Positions 8,614-18,274 are shown, numbered from the stretch's first letter. The stretch: 64,000 bases of DNA from Coleofasciculus sp937127375 (GCA_040218875.1 JAVJQP010000017.1), one strand, 5' to 3'. The notes: a model not told the origin generated them from the letters alone. Numbers and translations: made by a program.

Positions 8614-8877
8614 GACAACACCTCACGGGGTGACAAGCTAGCTGAAGTTTTGAGCCATCCTGCTTTTAGCCCATTTCGTTTTTGTCACCATGAGATTCGA
8701 TAACGCCAACGGGTGTTTTCTGGAGACGCGATCGCACGTTGGCATGACTCAAGCATACCGCCGTTTGAACAGTCGAGGGCGATGAGATGAAATCAGCAAG
8801 AGGTAGCTGTGCCGTCTGCGATCGCTTTTGCCTACACTGGAGAGATTAGTATAATTTCTGGCGGCAAAATTCCCAGG

Positions 8878-11238
8878 ATGTTAAAGACTTTTAATCAAAC
8901 CAAAACCTTTTATCCCTTTTTCCTATTCCTATTTACCTTATTCCTAACGCTCTCACTTGCTCTCCCTTGGGTTAGCGCTCAAGAACCGTCCAAGCCTAAG
9001 GCACAACCCTGGCATATTGATGGGATAATCGCTGCCCTCGACGATGGGCATGACAAAGTTAAAGACTATGCATTCTGGCAATTAATTCGATATGAGCCAC
9101 AGGACTTACAAGCTGTCATTGAAAAACCAGATGATGAGGATATTGCTGAGAAAGCTGCCAACATCCTTCAGGATAAAACCGTTGATTCACACATTCGTCA
9201 CCTGATGGTTTATGCATTAGTCAATCTGGGGGGAACGGGTGTCAACTATATCCCTGATATGCTCAACTTTCTCCAGGATGAAACCGTTGACTTATGGGTT
9301 CGTCGTTCGGCGGCTGATGCATTAGTCAATCTGGGGGAAGCGGGTGTCAACTATATCCCTGATATGCTCAACTTCCTCCAGGATGAAACCGTTGACGGGT
9401 TGGTTCGTGGCTCGGCGGCTGATGCATTAGTTAGACTCGGAGAAGCGGGCGCTATATACGCTCCTGAGATTGCCAACATCGTTCAGGATGAAACCGTTGA
9501 CGAGTGGGTTCGTGGCTCGGCGGCTGATGTATTAGGCAATCTGGGAGAAGCTGGGGCTATATATGCCCCTGAGATTGCCAACATCGTTCAGGATGAAACC
9601 GCTGATTCAGGAGTTCGTAGTCGGGCGGCTAATGCATTAGTCAGACTGGGAGAAGTTGGGGTTGTATACATCCCGGACATTCTTAACTTCCTCCAGGATG
9701 AAACCGTTGATTCACTAGATCGAAGCTCGACGACTTATGCCTTGGCTTATGCCTTGGCTTATGCATTAAGGAATATGGGAGAAGCTGGGTTGGCATACAT
9801 CCCTGAGATTTTCAAGGTTCTCAAGGATGAAACAGTTGATTCACTAGTTCGTAGCTGGGCGGTTGAGCAATTAGGTAAACTGGGCGAGACTGGCGCTGTA
9901 TACATCCCAGAGATTCTCAACATCTTTAAGGATGAAACCGTTGATTTACGAGTTCGTGAATCGGCGGCTGATGCATTAAGGGATATGGGGAAAGTCGGCG
10001 CTGCCTACGCTCCTGATATTCTCAACATCTTTAAGGATGAAACCGCTGATGCAAAAGTTCGTGGCTTGGCGGCTGAGGTATTAGGCAAACTGGGGAAAGC
10101 TGGTGCTGCTTACGCCCCTGAACTTGTCAACATTCTCCAAGACAAAACCATTGACGCACAACTTCGCGAATCGTCGGCTTATGCATTAGGTGAACTGGGA
10201 AAATCCGGCGCTGCTTACGCCCCTGATATTGCCCAAATAGTCCAGAATGAGACCGTTAACTTGTGGATTCGTTCTTCGGCAGTTAAGGCATTAGGTAAAC
10301 TAGGAAAAGCTGGCGCTGTATATATCCCGAAAATTCTTAACATTATCCAGGATCAAACTATTGATTCACACATTCGTAAATCGGCGGCTCAGGCATTAGG
10401 CAATCTGGGGGAAGCTAGCGCTCCATACATCCCGGAAATTCTCAAATTCCTCCAGGATGACACCGTTTCTTCAGATTATCGTGGCTCGGCAGTTGTTGCA
10501 TTAATCAAACTGGGGAAAACTAGCATTCCATACATTCCTAAAATTTTCAACTTCCTCCAGGAAGACACCGTTGATCCAAGACTTAGTGGCTTCTTGGTGA
10601 GTGAGGTATTAGACAAACTGGGGGAAGATAGCGCTCAATACATTCCTGAAATTTTCAATTTCCTCAAGAATGAAACTGTTGATTATGATGTTCGTCGCTT
10701 CTTGGCGGTTGAGGCATTAGGTAAACTGGGTAAAGCTGGCGATCAATACATCCCGGAAATTCTTAGCTTCCTTCAGGATGAAACCGTTGACTCATACATT
10801 CGTAACTGGGTAGCTCTGGCATTAATTAATATCCGCAAACTGGAGTTAACTGAAATTTTTTTTATTTTGAATAATGTCTATGAACCTAATCAACCAGATT
10901 TTGAACAATGGCGGTTTGCCACCTATTTATTGAGTGGGGGTACTGATGAAGTAAAAATCCTGCTGAAATGGCTAGGCTATCCTCAATCAACTCCCACTGC
11001 ACTCAACTACGAAGAGGGCAAAAAAACACTGGAACTGTTTCTCCAAGTCTGGGAAAATGCTCAGGATTTGCCACGACTACAAAAGGACTTAGCCGAAAAG
11101 ATAGCTGTAGTTACATCCTTAGTTTCTTGGAAACCCCAGGATATTGATTTACTGCGACGCCACTACAATAACCTCAAAGCCGGAAACTTCTCTCAAGCTG
11201 ATACTTTTGAGTCAGTTATTCTCAACCTGAAACGATAA
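8878..11238 (+). CDS. secreted HEAT-repeat protein with sixteen 39-residue repeats
   Basis: The protein has 786 residues when read from ATG 8878 (an ATG-less extension back to 8809 is less likely). It begins with a signal peptide: basic start, hydrophobic run FFLFLFTLFLTLSLALPW, probable cleavage after VSA. The rest is a solenoid of about sixteen HEAT-like repeats. Each unit reads roughly 'ADALxxLGEAGxxYIPEIxNFLQDETVDxxVR'. Such solenoids bind other proteins, and no catalytic domain is present. One unit near 9725-9760 contains a triplicated 12-bp piece (YALAYALAYAL). The last 120 residues leave the repeat pattern. Its partner is unknown. Confidence 0.85.
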   Translation: MLKTFNQTKTFYPFFLFLFTLFLTLSLALPWVSAQEPSKPKAQPWHIDGIIAALDDGHDKVKDYAFWQLIRYEPQDLQAVIEKPDDEDIAEKAANILQDKTVDSHIRHLMVYALVNLGGTGVNYIPDMLNFLQDETVDLWVRRSAADALVNLGEAGVNYIPDMLNFLQDETVDGLVRGSAADALVRLGEAGAIYAPEIANIVQDETVDEWVRGSAADVLGNLGEAGAIYAPEIANIVQDETADSGVRSRAANALVRLGEVGVVYIPDILNFLQDETVDSLDRSSTTYALAYALAYALRNMGEAGLAYIPEIFKVLKDETVDSLVRSWAVEQLGKLGETGAVYIPEILNIFKDETVDLRVRESAADALRDMGKVGAAYAPDILNIFKDETADAKVRGLAAEVLGKLGKAGAAYAPELVNILQDKTIDAQLRESSAYALGELGKSGAAYAPDIAQIVQNETVNLWIRSSAVKALGKLGKAGAVYIPKILNIIQDQTIDSHIRKSAAQALGNLGEASAPYIPEILKFLQDDTVSSDYRGSAVVALIKLGKTSIPYIPKIFNFLQEDTVDPRLSGFLVSEVLDKLGEDSAQYIPEIFNFLKNETVDYDVRRFLAVEALGKLGKAGDQYIPEILSFLQDETVDSYIRNWVALALINIRKLELTEIFFILNNVYEPNQPDFEQWRFATYLLSGGTDEVKILLKWLGYPQSTPTALNYEEGKKTLELFLQVWENAQDLPRLQKDLAEKIAVVTSLVSWKPQDIDLLRRHYNNLKAGNFSQADTFESVILNLKR

Positions 11239-11493
11239 GATGAGGCTCAAACCGTTAAGCTAAAAGCTGACATTCATCTCAAGTTGAGGAACTGTCTCTT
11301 GTCGGTGCTAATATAAATAAAACTTTTAGTTTCGAGGTTTAAGTTTTAATATTGTAAAGACAAGGGGACTTGGGGCGGGCAGAAAACGTCACCGATGAAT
11401 CCTGATTTGACCTGGGTTTGAGGTTGTAGTATTCTATGATTTAAATAGTATATTTTGGTCATATTACGGTCAATTTTAAATAAAAAACGCTTC

Positions 11494-11521
11494 AACGCCT
11501 GAATTCGGCGTTATTTTATTC
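11494..11521 (+). terminator. possible Rho-independent terminator
   Basis: AACGCC and GGCGTT pair around the loop TGAATTC and are followed by a T-rich run (TATTTTATT). It lies about 255 bp after the HEAT-repeat gene, so it may end that transcript. The stem is only six pairs. Confidence 0.4.
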
Positions 11522-11760
11522 GGGCTAGCGTCGGAAAAATTCCAATAATACAAGTATGCTGCATCACCCAATTGTCTGGACTCACTCCGAGGCTGATTTG
11601 ACAAAAAAACAGTTTAATGCATCTAGTGCCTAGTTAGGGTTTGCTGCAGGGAGTTTTGTGGTAAGGGTAGGTATTCGGTGTTAGGTGTTAGGTGTTATAA
11701 GCTGTTCGGCATTTAAACCATAATGTCAATAATGGAGAAATCCTTGCCGTAGTAGTGCGA

Positions 11761-11914
11761 GCATCTTGCTCGCTACCCATTCGCATCTTGCTCGCTACCC
11801 ATTCGCATCTTGCTCGCTACCCATTCGCATCTTGCTCGCTACCCATTCGCATCTTGCTCGCTACCCATTCGCATCTTGCTCGCTACTCATTCGCATCTTG
11901 CTCGCTACCCATTC
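11761..11914. repeat. seven tandem copies of a 22-bp unit
   Basis: The unit GCATCTTGCTCGCTACCCAT plus TC starts at 11761, 11783, 11805, 11827, 11849, 11871 and 11893. One copy has a single change (CTCAT for CCCAT). The open frame across it is a product of the repeat, not a gene. A single copy with the same downstream flank (CAATTTAAATxCATGACAGC) lies near 51210-51255. Confidence 0.92.
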
Positions 11915-12010
11915 GCAATTTAAATGCATGACAGCTTACCAAGTTGCGTTCTAACGTGTCTAGGAAGAGCGAAGCTTAAGGCTGGTGGGCATTGCCCACC
12001 CTACGGTATA

Positions 12011-12160
12011 TCAAGGGTTTCGGCGAATCATTTCCGGGTCAATTCCCAAGGCTTGAAGTTGTTCTGGAGTGAGGGATTGAAGCTGCTGTGCTAACTGCTG
12101 TCGTTTCTGTCGCTCTTGTTCCAACTCCTGCAGCGCTTGCTGCTTCTCTAGTGCAAGAAG
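12011..12160 (-). pseudogene. C-terminal remnant of a Uma2-family protein
   Basis: On the minus strand, an open frame ending with TGA at 12011-12013 encodes the Gln/Glu-rich coiled tail typical of Uma2 (DUF820) proteins: LEQERQKRQQLAQQLQSL, then LTPEQLQALGIDPEMI. The tail of the intact Uma2 gene at 51264 (LRELGIDPDNI) is similar. No nuclease core is left upstream, where the sequence turns into unrelated spacer at about 12165. Confidence 0.75.
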
Positions 12161-12340
12161 GCAGAAATAACTGAACAGCTAATATCTCCCCCCGCTTCCC
12201 TTAACCGAACAGGATTGATCTGACGTCCTCCTCCCTCATCGGGATTTTAGTATAAAATGTTACTCAACTCGTTTCCCCTACTTTCTCCATTAGACGAAAA
12301 TAAGAGAATAGGGATATAAGAGAAGAACGGGAACTCTTGA

Positions 12341-15300
12341 ATGTACATCTATCGCACCTCTGGGTTTAATGAGAAAGCAGAACGCTATGGAATTCGCGAT
12401 CGCATCGATGATCTGTGTACTCAACTGCAAACTCAACGACTCGATCAAGTGCAATCCCGGTTTGAGCGAGTTTATCCTTATCTGAAGCGCCGCATCCTCA
12501 ACCGCCGCCTGATTGGTCGTATCCTGCATCTGGATAATCAGCAACTCTTGTGCTTCGTTGATATCTTTAAACGGGGTGATCACGACTATGAACAGTTTCT
12601 CGAATCCCCCCTTGATTATGGTCGCACCCATCTGGAATCCCAACTCGACTTGCAACAGATTCGCGATTGGCTAACCCAAGCCCAATCTCAGCAACAGGCG
12701 GTTGCACCCTTACCCCCACTCCCACAACGCTTGCGCCCTTGGCTTGAACCGCCGGGATGGGAACGGGATATTGTCCCCGATGATTGGGTGATCTATGAGA
12801 GTGAAGAATGGGTGAGACAGTTTACCACGGTGAAACGGCAACAAGCGTGGAAAACCTATTATCAGATTATTTCCCAGATTAATACCAATACGGCTACATC
12901 TACAGGAAATGGCAATGGTAATCGTACCGCCATCCCAACCGATAGCTTCGCCGAAACCCTGATCGTTTCCCGTAAACCCCAGCTTCCCGAAAATGTTAAC
13001 CTGTGGGGGGAAAACAATTGTTATGTCCTCTACAGCCAGATTGAAACCACCGACGCCAGTGTTCGCGGTGTCCTATTTCTCTTAGCCGCCTTTGATCATC
13101 CCCCCTCCAGCGCCGAGATTCGGGAAGTGGGAGTGCGAACCACCCTATTTAATGGTGCAAACAGCCCCAACCGCTTATCCCAACCTCTAACCATCCACGA
13201 ATTAACCCCCTTCGCCCGTCGTTCCTATCCCGCTTACCTCTTAGCCGATGACGAAAGTTGGCTGGCAATTGAACGGGGGAGAGAGGCAAATCTCGCCCTT
13301 TCCCCAGAAGAAGAGGAGATTCTCCAATCGGTGTCTTGCGCTACCCCCGAAACCGACTCACTCCCCCTCTTTATTAATGGACGGGCGGGTAGTGGCAAGT
13401 CCACGATGCTAATTTATCTGTTTGCCGACTACTGCTACCGTAAATATTACACCCCCCAAGGACATCGCCGTCCCGAACCGCTTCCGGGTAAACCCCTGTT
13501 TCTTACCTACAATGAACGGTTATTAGACATTGCCAGAGATGGAGTCAACCGACTCCTGCGTTCCCACCACCGCTTTGTCGCTGAACGCAGTCCCGGCGAT
13601 CACATTCCCAATTGCGATCGCTATTTTCAACCCTTCGGTAAATTTCTGTTAAGCTTACTCCCCCCCCAGGAACGAGAACGGTTTAATCCAGACCACTATA
13701 TTTCCTTCCATCGGTTCAAACAACTGTATCAGGGAACCAGTCTCGAACCCGCCCTTGCCAAACTGATCTTGCATCTTCCCCAATCCCGCCACTATTCCCC
13801 AGAAATTTGTTGGCACATTATCCGCAGTTTTATCAAAGGCTATGGTCAATCGGACGACATGACACCGGACGACTATCAGCAGGACGTTCCCCGCAAAGAA
13901 CGCACGATTGATGGGGAGAAATTTCAGGGAATATATGAGACCATTTGGCAACATTGGTATCAGTATCTAACCACTGAACTGGGATATTGGGATGACCAAG
14001 ATTTAATTGCCAGAGTCTTGGAATTGAAGTGTTATCATCCCCACTATACCGCTATCTTTTGCGATGAAGCCCAAGACTTTACTCGCCTAGAGTTACAGCT
14101 AATTATGCGGTTGTCTCTGTTTTCCCAGTACCATTTGGGATACCAACCGATTCCGAGTTTACCCTTTGCCTTTGCGGGTGATCCGTTTCAAACCTTAAAC
14201 CCCACCGGATTCCATTGGTCTAGCACCCAAGCCGCGTTTAATGCCGAAGTGATTACCGCCCTTGATCCGGCGGATCAGTTAAAGTTGACGGTTAATTTTC
14301 AGGAATTATCTTATAATTATCGGTCGAGTCTATCTATTGTTCAATTCACCAATTTAATTCAGCTTTGGCGTCACGTTCTGTTTGAGATTCCCGAACTCCA
14401 ACCCCAAACCGCATGGCATCCAGGTGATTTCCCTGAACCGCAACTGTTTATTCTCAATCAGACTATTAGTGCCGAGGAATTAATCACTTATATCAAAGAT
14501 ACGATTATCATTGTTCCCTGTGAGGAAGGGGAGGAATTGGCGTATGCCCAAACCGATGAAGTATTATCTCAAATCTTTGGGCAGTTGGATCAGAGGGAAC
14601 AGGGAACAGGGAACAGGGAACAGGAAAGTTCTAGGGAACAGGGAACAGGGAACAGGGAACCGGGAACAGAGGAGATGAGGGAATTAACTCAACACTCCAC
14701 ACTATCCCCAGAACCCTTAAAAAATGTTTTAAGCGCTATTACTGCCAAGGGATTGGAATTTAAACGGGTAATTTTGTATAAATTTGGTGAAGAGTGTAGC
14801 GATAATGTCTGGAACCTACAAGGCGTTGATCAAAAAGTTAAGGTTGAATACTTTTTCAATAAACTCTACGTCGCCGCTAGTCGGGCAACGGATTATTTAT
14901 TTATTGTCGATTCAGACACAGGAAACCGTCAACTGTGGAACTATGCCAGTGATGAAGCTTTGTTACAGGCAATGTTAGGACATGCTAAACAGAAAGCCTG
15001 TTGGCAAGATAATGTGAAAACCCTAGCACCGGGTATGCCGAATATGGTAGAGACAATGCGTGAGGATGACCCGGGTGCGATCGCGCAAGAATTTCAGCTT
15101 AAAGGATTACACGCAGAGAATCCCAGTTTACTACGCCGAGCCAAACAATTCTATCGGGATTTAGGGGATATCACTCAAGCCAACTCTTGTCAGGCGTGGG
15201 CGCTGAAGTTTGAGAGGCAGTATCGAGACGCGGGTCATTGTTTCCTGGAGTTAGGGGAATCGGATCAGGCGTGGGATTGCTTCTGGCAGGGGCTATGCTG

Positions 15301-16969
15301 GTCAGAATTGGTGGCTTGGTATGATTCGCACCCCCACCATCAATCAGCGCCTGAGGGCATTCTGGCGCGGTTTATGGTGACACCTGCTGATGATTTAGCC
15401 GCGCTGAATAGTTTTACTCGGTATATTATCAGTCATGAATCATGGGTTATTCAGGGAAATCAACAGGTTAATCAGCAAAAACAATGGCAGCAAGGAATTA
15501 AGGACTATGCCCGTCGCATTGAAATAATTTCCAATGATTCCTCAATACCCTCATCACAATGGCAGCAGTTTGGCGAAGCTTTAGCTATCTTAACCTCAAT
15601 GGGTTATCCAGAACTAAAGGTGCAAGCAGGAACCTGTTTTTATCGCGCCCAAAATTATGATCAAGCGATACAGTATTGGGACGAAAGTAATGCAACTCAA
15701 ACCCCAGACTATCATCGGGCAAAAGCCTTTACTGTCGGTATGCCAGAGGGATTAGCGCATTTGGCAAAAGCAGGGGAAGCTGATCAGATTATCCACCAAT
15801 GGCGGCAAGCTAGCAAACCGCGCGATCGCAAATGGCTGCGCTATGTCGCCCAGGCGTTAGAAACGAAGCAGGAATACCAACAAGCCTGCGTGGTTTATGT
15901 GGGGTTGGATGACTTAGCCAAAGTCAAAGACTGTTTTCGACTGGCGACGCGGGATGGGATCAGAATCAAGCTACTACGGCTACTGTTCCGTTATTTCTTC
16001 CGCCAGAAATACTGGCAAGACGCCCTGGAATTGCTAGAAACCAATTTACCCAATGTCATTGGTTCAACCCAGGAAAAAGCCGCGTTAAATTTCGACATTG
16101 TTTATGAACTAGCAGGTTCAGAATTAATCCCCCAAAACTTGAGCAAAGAGCAACGCCAACACTATGAACAATTTATGAAAGAGGAGGTTTTATCCAATTC
16201 CGACTGGCAAGATTACCTGTTGATGCCACAGATAGGAATTGCTCTGGAAAAAATTGGAATATTGGTAGAAACATTAGCATTCTACGAGCAATTTGTCAAT
16301 GACACTAACCTACAACAGCGTCAATTTGCCCGAGAACGTTGGATAGGGACGAAGAAAAAACAAGTGGATTATGTGACGAATCAGGGAAAGCTGAGGAAAG
16401 CAGCAAAATTGCAGTCAAATTTGATTAAAAAAGCACAGCAGTGGGTAATTAATCCCGATGGTATCTCTGTGATTCCCCCATTAGCGCCAAGAGAACGTCC
16501 TTTGAGAGATAAGGGAGTTAACTCAAAACCTAGTCAGGGCGGGTTTGGCACAAAGGTTACTATCAATAGCGAAAAGAAAGTTTCATTACCCGCCCCTACA
16601 CACTCAATACTTCCCCAATCCCCTAAAACTGAGCAACTCACAATTACTGGATTCCCCCCGGAAATAAGAGTAGAGGAATTCGAGAATGGGGTAATCGGAT
16701 TCACGGTGCGTCACTTGGCAATTAAGGTAATGAAATCAATCCATCACATCTTAATTACTGATATTCTCAGTAATCGAGAGGTACGTGTGGATTGGGAAAA
16801 ATGCCAGGTAAATTTAGGAGACGCGACGGTGGAAGCTAGGGAGAGTCAACAGTTATCCTTTACGCTGGTTGCCAGTGGTTATCGGGGTGTTCTATTCTGT
16901 AATCAGCCAGAACCGCGACTGGAATTGGAGATTCAGGGGTGTGAGGATCGGATGGCGATCGGTTTGTAG
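12341..16969 (+). CDS. giant UvrD/TRANK1-like superfamily 1 helicase with TPR-like tail
   Basis: The 1542-residue protein contains an SF1 helicase core. It has Walker A INGRAGSGKSTM (about 343-354), DEAQDFTRLE (about 573), AGDPFQTLNPTGFHW (about 612), SYNYRSS (about 657), AKGLEFKRVI (about 801) and the UvrD-type LYVAASRATDYLFIV (about 840). Residues 880-1370 are helical and repeat-like, resembling TPR, and the layout recalls eukaryotic TRANK1. Residues 1-100 (FNEKAERYGIRDRID, LLCFVDIFKRGDHDYEQF) could be a RelE-like fold, but this is inference. Residues 750-776 are encoded by GGGAACA heptamers and residues 1399-1420 by a dispersed palindrome, both in frame. A role in nucleic-acid surveillance or defence is plausible but unproven. 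Confidence 0.8.
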   Translation: MYIYRTSGFNEKAERYGIRDRIDDLCTQLQTQRLDQVQSRFERVYPYLKRRILNRRLIGRILHLDNQQLLCFVDIFKRGDHDYEQFLESPLDYGRTHLESQLDLQQIRDWLTQAQSQQQAVAPLPPLPQRLRPWLEPPGWERDIVPDDWVIYESEEWVRQFTTVKRQQAWKTYYQIISQINTNTATSTGNGNGNRTAIPTDSFAETLIVSRKPQLPENVNLWGENNCYVLYSQIETTDASVRGVLFLLAAFDHPPSSAEIREVGVRTTLFNGANSPNRLSQPLTIHELTPFARRSYPAYLLADDESWLAIERGREANLALSPEEEEILQSVSCATPETDSLPLFINGRAGSGKSTMLIYLFADYCYRKYYTPQGHRRPEPLPGKPLFLTYNERLLDIARDGVNRLLRSHHRFVAERSPGDHIPNCDRYFQPFGKFLLSLLPPQERERFNPDHYISFHRFKQLYQGTSLEPALAKLILHLPQSRHYSPEICWHIIRSFIKGYGQSDDMTPDDYQQDVPRKERTIDGEKFQGIYETIWQHWYQYLTTELGYWDDQDLIARVLELKCYHPHYTAIFCDEAQDFTRLELQLIMRLSLFSQYHLGYQPIPSLPFAFAGDPFQTLNPTGFHWSSTQAAFNAEVITALDPADQLKLTVNFQELSYNYRSSLSIVQFTNLIQLWRHVLFEIPELQPQTAWHPGDFPEPQLFILNQTISAEELITYIKDTIIIVPCEEGEELAYAQTDEVLSQIFGQLDQREQGTGNREQESSREQGTGNREPGTEEMRELTQHSTLSPEPLKNVLSAITAKGLEFKRVILYKFGEECSDNVWNLQGVDQKVKVEYFFNKLYVAASRATDYLFIVDSDTGNRQLWNYASDEALLQAMLGHAKQKACWQDNVKTLAPGMPNMVETMREDDPGAIAQEFQLKGLHAENPSLLRRAKQFYRDLGDITQANSCQAWALKFERQYRDAGHCFLELGESDQAWDCFWQGLCWSELVAWYDSHPHHQSAPEGILARFMVTPADDLAALNSFTRYIISHESWVIQGNQQVNQQKQWQQGIKDYARRIEIISNDSSIPSSQWQQFGEALAILTSMGYPELKVQAGTCFYRAQNYDQAIQYWDESNATQTPDYHRAKAFTVGMPEGLAHLAKAGEADQIIHQWRQASKPRDRKWLRYVAQALETKQEYQQACVVYVGLDDLAKVKDCFRLATRDGIRIKLLRLLFRYFFRQKYWQDALELLETNLPNVIGSTQEKAALNFDIVYELAGSELIPQNLSKEQRQHYEQFMKEEVLSNSDWQDYLLMPQIGIALEKIGILVETLAFYEQFVNDTNLQQRQFARERWIGTKKKQVDYVTNQGKLRKAAKLQSNLIKKAQQWVINPDGISVIPPLAPRERPLRDKGVNSKPSQGGFGTKVTINSEKKVSLPAPTHSILPQSPKTEQLTITGFPPEIRVEEFENGVIGFTVRHLAIKVMKSIHHILITDILSNREVRVDWEKCQVNLGDATVEARESQQLSFTLVASGYRGVLFCNQPEPRLELEIQGCEDRMAIGL
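14593..14669. repeat. GGGAACA heptamer arrays inside the helicase gene
   Basis: Four heptamers from 14594 and five from 14634 are separated by AAAGTTCTA. Since three heptamers make seven codons, the run is read as the peptide period REQGTGN without a stop. The reading frame of the helicase is kept on both sides. Confidence 0.9.
16535..16600. repeat. GGGCGGGTTT palindromic element inside the helicase gene
   Basis: Starts AGGGCGGGTTTGG and ends TACCCGCCCCTACA, the same ends as the intergenic elements. The span is about 66 bp, a multiple of three, and it is read through in frame (SQGGFGTKV to VSLPAPTH). Confidence 0.85.
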
Positions 16970-17034
16970 TCAGCACTTTAGTGCTGGAAAATAGAGCATC
17001 TGAAGCCACTAAAGTGGCTACTACAAACGGACTG
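16964..17034. repeat. inverted-repeat element with two inner hairpins
   Basis: The ends GTTTGTAGT and ACTACAAAC are exact inverses. Inside lie two short hairpins, CAGCACTTTAGTGCTG and GCCACTAAAGTGGC. The left end overlaps the last codons of the helicase gene. Related hairpins are found at 4850, 38370 and 54713. Confidence 0.8.
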
Positions 17035-17078
17035 GGTTATAACGGGGGTAACAAATTAGCGGCAATTTTTGTGTCTGA

Positions 17079-17588
17079 TTAAAATTGCAACCCCACGCCA
17101 CCCTGCACCGAAACCGCTGTTCCGCCTCCGTTACGATAGGCATCAAAGGCAATAATCGCATTCCCAAAAAGCACTGTACTGCCCCCAGGAACAACATAAT
17201 CAATCCCCGGTTGCAAAGCAAAGCTAGTTTTATCTCCCACCGGCGAGGGCGTATCACCACTGGCAAATGCCGCACCCGCCCCCAGATAAACATCTGTTTG
17301 CCAGTTGAGGGGAAAATCATAAGAAATGGTTGGCACCACCGCCGTACCTGCACCAATCAAGGCTTGGGCTCGCAGAGAGACAGGAAGTTCTAAGAGTTTG
17401 TACCGTGCCGCCAAAACTCCCCCAAATTGCCGCCCTTCACCGCGATCATCTTCTTCAATACCGAATGTACCACCAACTCCCACATAACTGCCGTAAGCGG
17501 CTTGAGCTGATGCTGATGTGGGCATAAAAGCAACACTCGTAAATACCGCTGTGGCAAGGGTTACGCTGATGCCAATCAAATGTCGCAT
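17079..17588 (-). CDS. outer-membrane beta-barrel protein
   Basis: Read from ATG at 17588, which has GAGGAG eight bases upstream, this protein has 169 residues. An upstream in-frame start at 17648 is less likely because it would bury the signal peptide. Residues 1-29 are a signal peptide (MRHLIGISVTLATAVF, cleavage after SASA). The mature part alternates hydrophobic and polar residues in strand-like segments and ends VSVQGGVGLQF, with a terminal Phe as in outer-membrane barrels. Lysine-poor, Gly- and Ala-rich strands fit a small barrel of about eight strands. No specific function can be given. Confidence 0.75.
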   Translation of the reverse strand: MRHLIGISVTLATAVFTSVAFMPTSASAQAAYGSYVGVGGTFGIEEDDRGEGRQFGGVLAARYKLLELPVSLRAQALIGAGTAVVPTISYDFPLNWQTDVYLGAGAAFASGDTPSPVGDKTSFALQPGIDYVVPGGSTVLFGNAIIAFDAYRNGGGTAVSVQGGVGLQF

Positions 17589-17872
17589 ATTCGGACTCCT
17601 CAGTACTGATGTCGCTGATTTTAGCTTGTGATCTACCTGACTTTCCATGGGGTGTCTTGAAACGCGAGCAAATCAAGGAGATTAAGGACTCTGGTTCAAG
17701 CGTTTGAATCACTTAAAACCCCACTAGGAGCCTATTAGGGAAAGTCGGGGGGGCTTTGATTCATTGGGGTGAGAGAAAAAACGAGAGTCGTAAAACCCGC
17801 TCTTATATCAGGTATATGGGAGAATGAAAAAATCCGAGAAGAGATTATTTTGCAGAGGATGAGTTAACATCA

Positions 17873-18274
17873 ATGCCTGATATTGTCGATATTGCCGTTA
17901 GTGCGGATTCATTTCAAACCCTGGTAGCTGCTGTACAAGCGGCTGGTTTAGTGGACACTCTCAAAAGTCCTGGTCCTTTTACGGTTTTTGCACCCAATGA
18001 TGCCGCTTTTGCTAAGTTGCCACCAGGAACCATACAAACGTTGCTCCAGAATATTCCCCAGCTTACGCGAATTCTGACATATCATGTCGTTTCCGGGAAA
18101 TTGACTCAAGCTGATTTAGCCAAGGTCGATTCGGTAACTTCTGTTGAGGGTTCGTCTATCCGAATTGACTGTTCTGATGGTTTTGAAGTCAAAAATGCCA
18201 CAGTTGTTGCCCCTGACATCGAAGCAGATAATGGTATTATCCATGTTATTGACACGGTAATTCTCATGGGGTGA
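17873..18274 (+). CDS. fasciclin (FAS1) domain protein
   Basis: This 133-residue protein is a single FAS1 domain, a fold found in secreted or surface adhesion proteins. The two conserved boxes are visible: H1 in GPFTVFAPNDAAFAKLP (about 44-60) and H2 in ATVVAPDIEADNGIIHVID near the end, with the central YHVV between them. There is no clear signal peptide: the protein starts MPDIVDIAVSADSFQTL directly with the domain. It is probably cytoplasmic or exported by another route. GAGG about 20 bases upstream of the ATG is a poor ribosome binding site. Confidence 0.9.
   Translation: MPDIVDIAVSADSFQTLVAAVQAAGLVDTLKSPGPFTVFAPNDAAFAKLPPGTIQTLLQNIPQLTRILTYHVVSGKLTQADLAKVDSVTSVEGSSIRIDCSDGFEVKNATVVAPDIEADNGIIHVIDTVILMG

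Noticed and set aside
11761..11914. Possible CRISPR array
   Set aside because: The 22-bp units touch each other with no spacers of differing sequence, and no cas gene is near. The 101-bp array at 236 was rejected as CRISPR for the same reason.
11766..11954. Open frame of 62 codons across the 22-bp array
   Set aside because: It consists of the translated tandem repeat and has no ribosome binding site. The repeat period is not a multiple of three, so the peptide period is just the 22-residue product.
17021..17393. Several frames antisense to, or shifted from, the outer-membrane protein gene
   Set aside because: The 17079-17588 frame has a signal peptide, barrel-like strands and a good ribosome binding site; the others have none.
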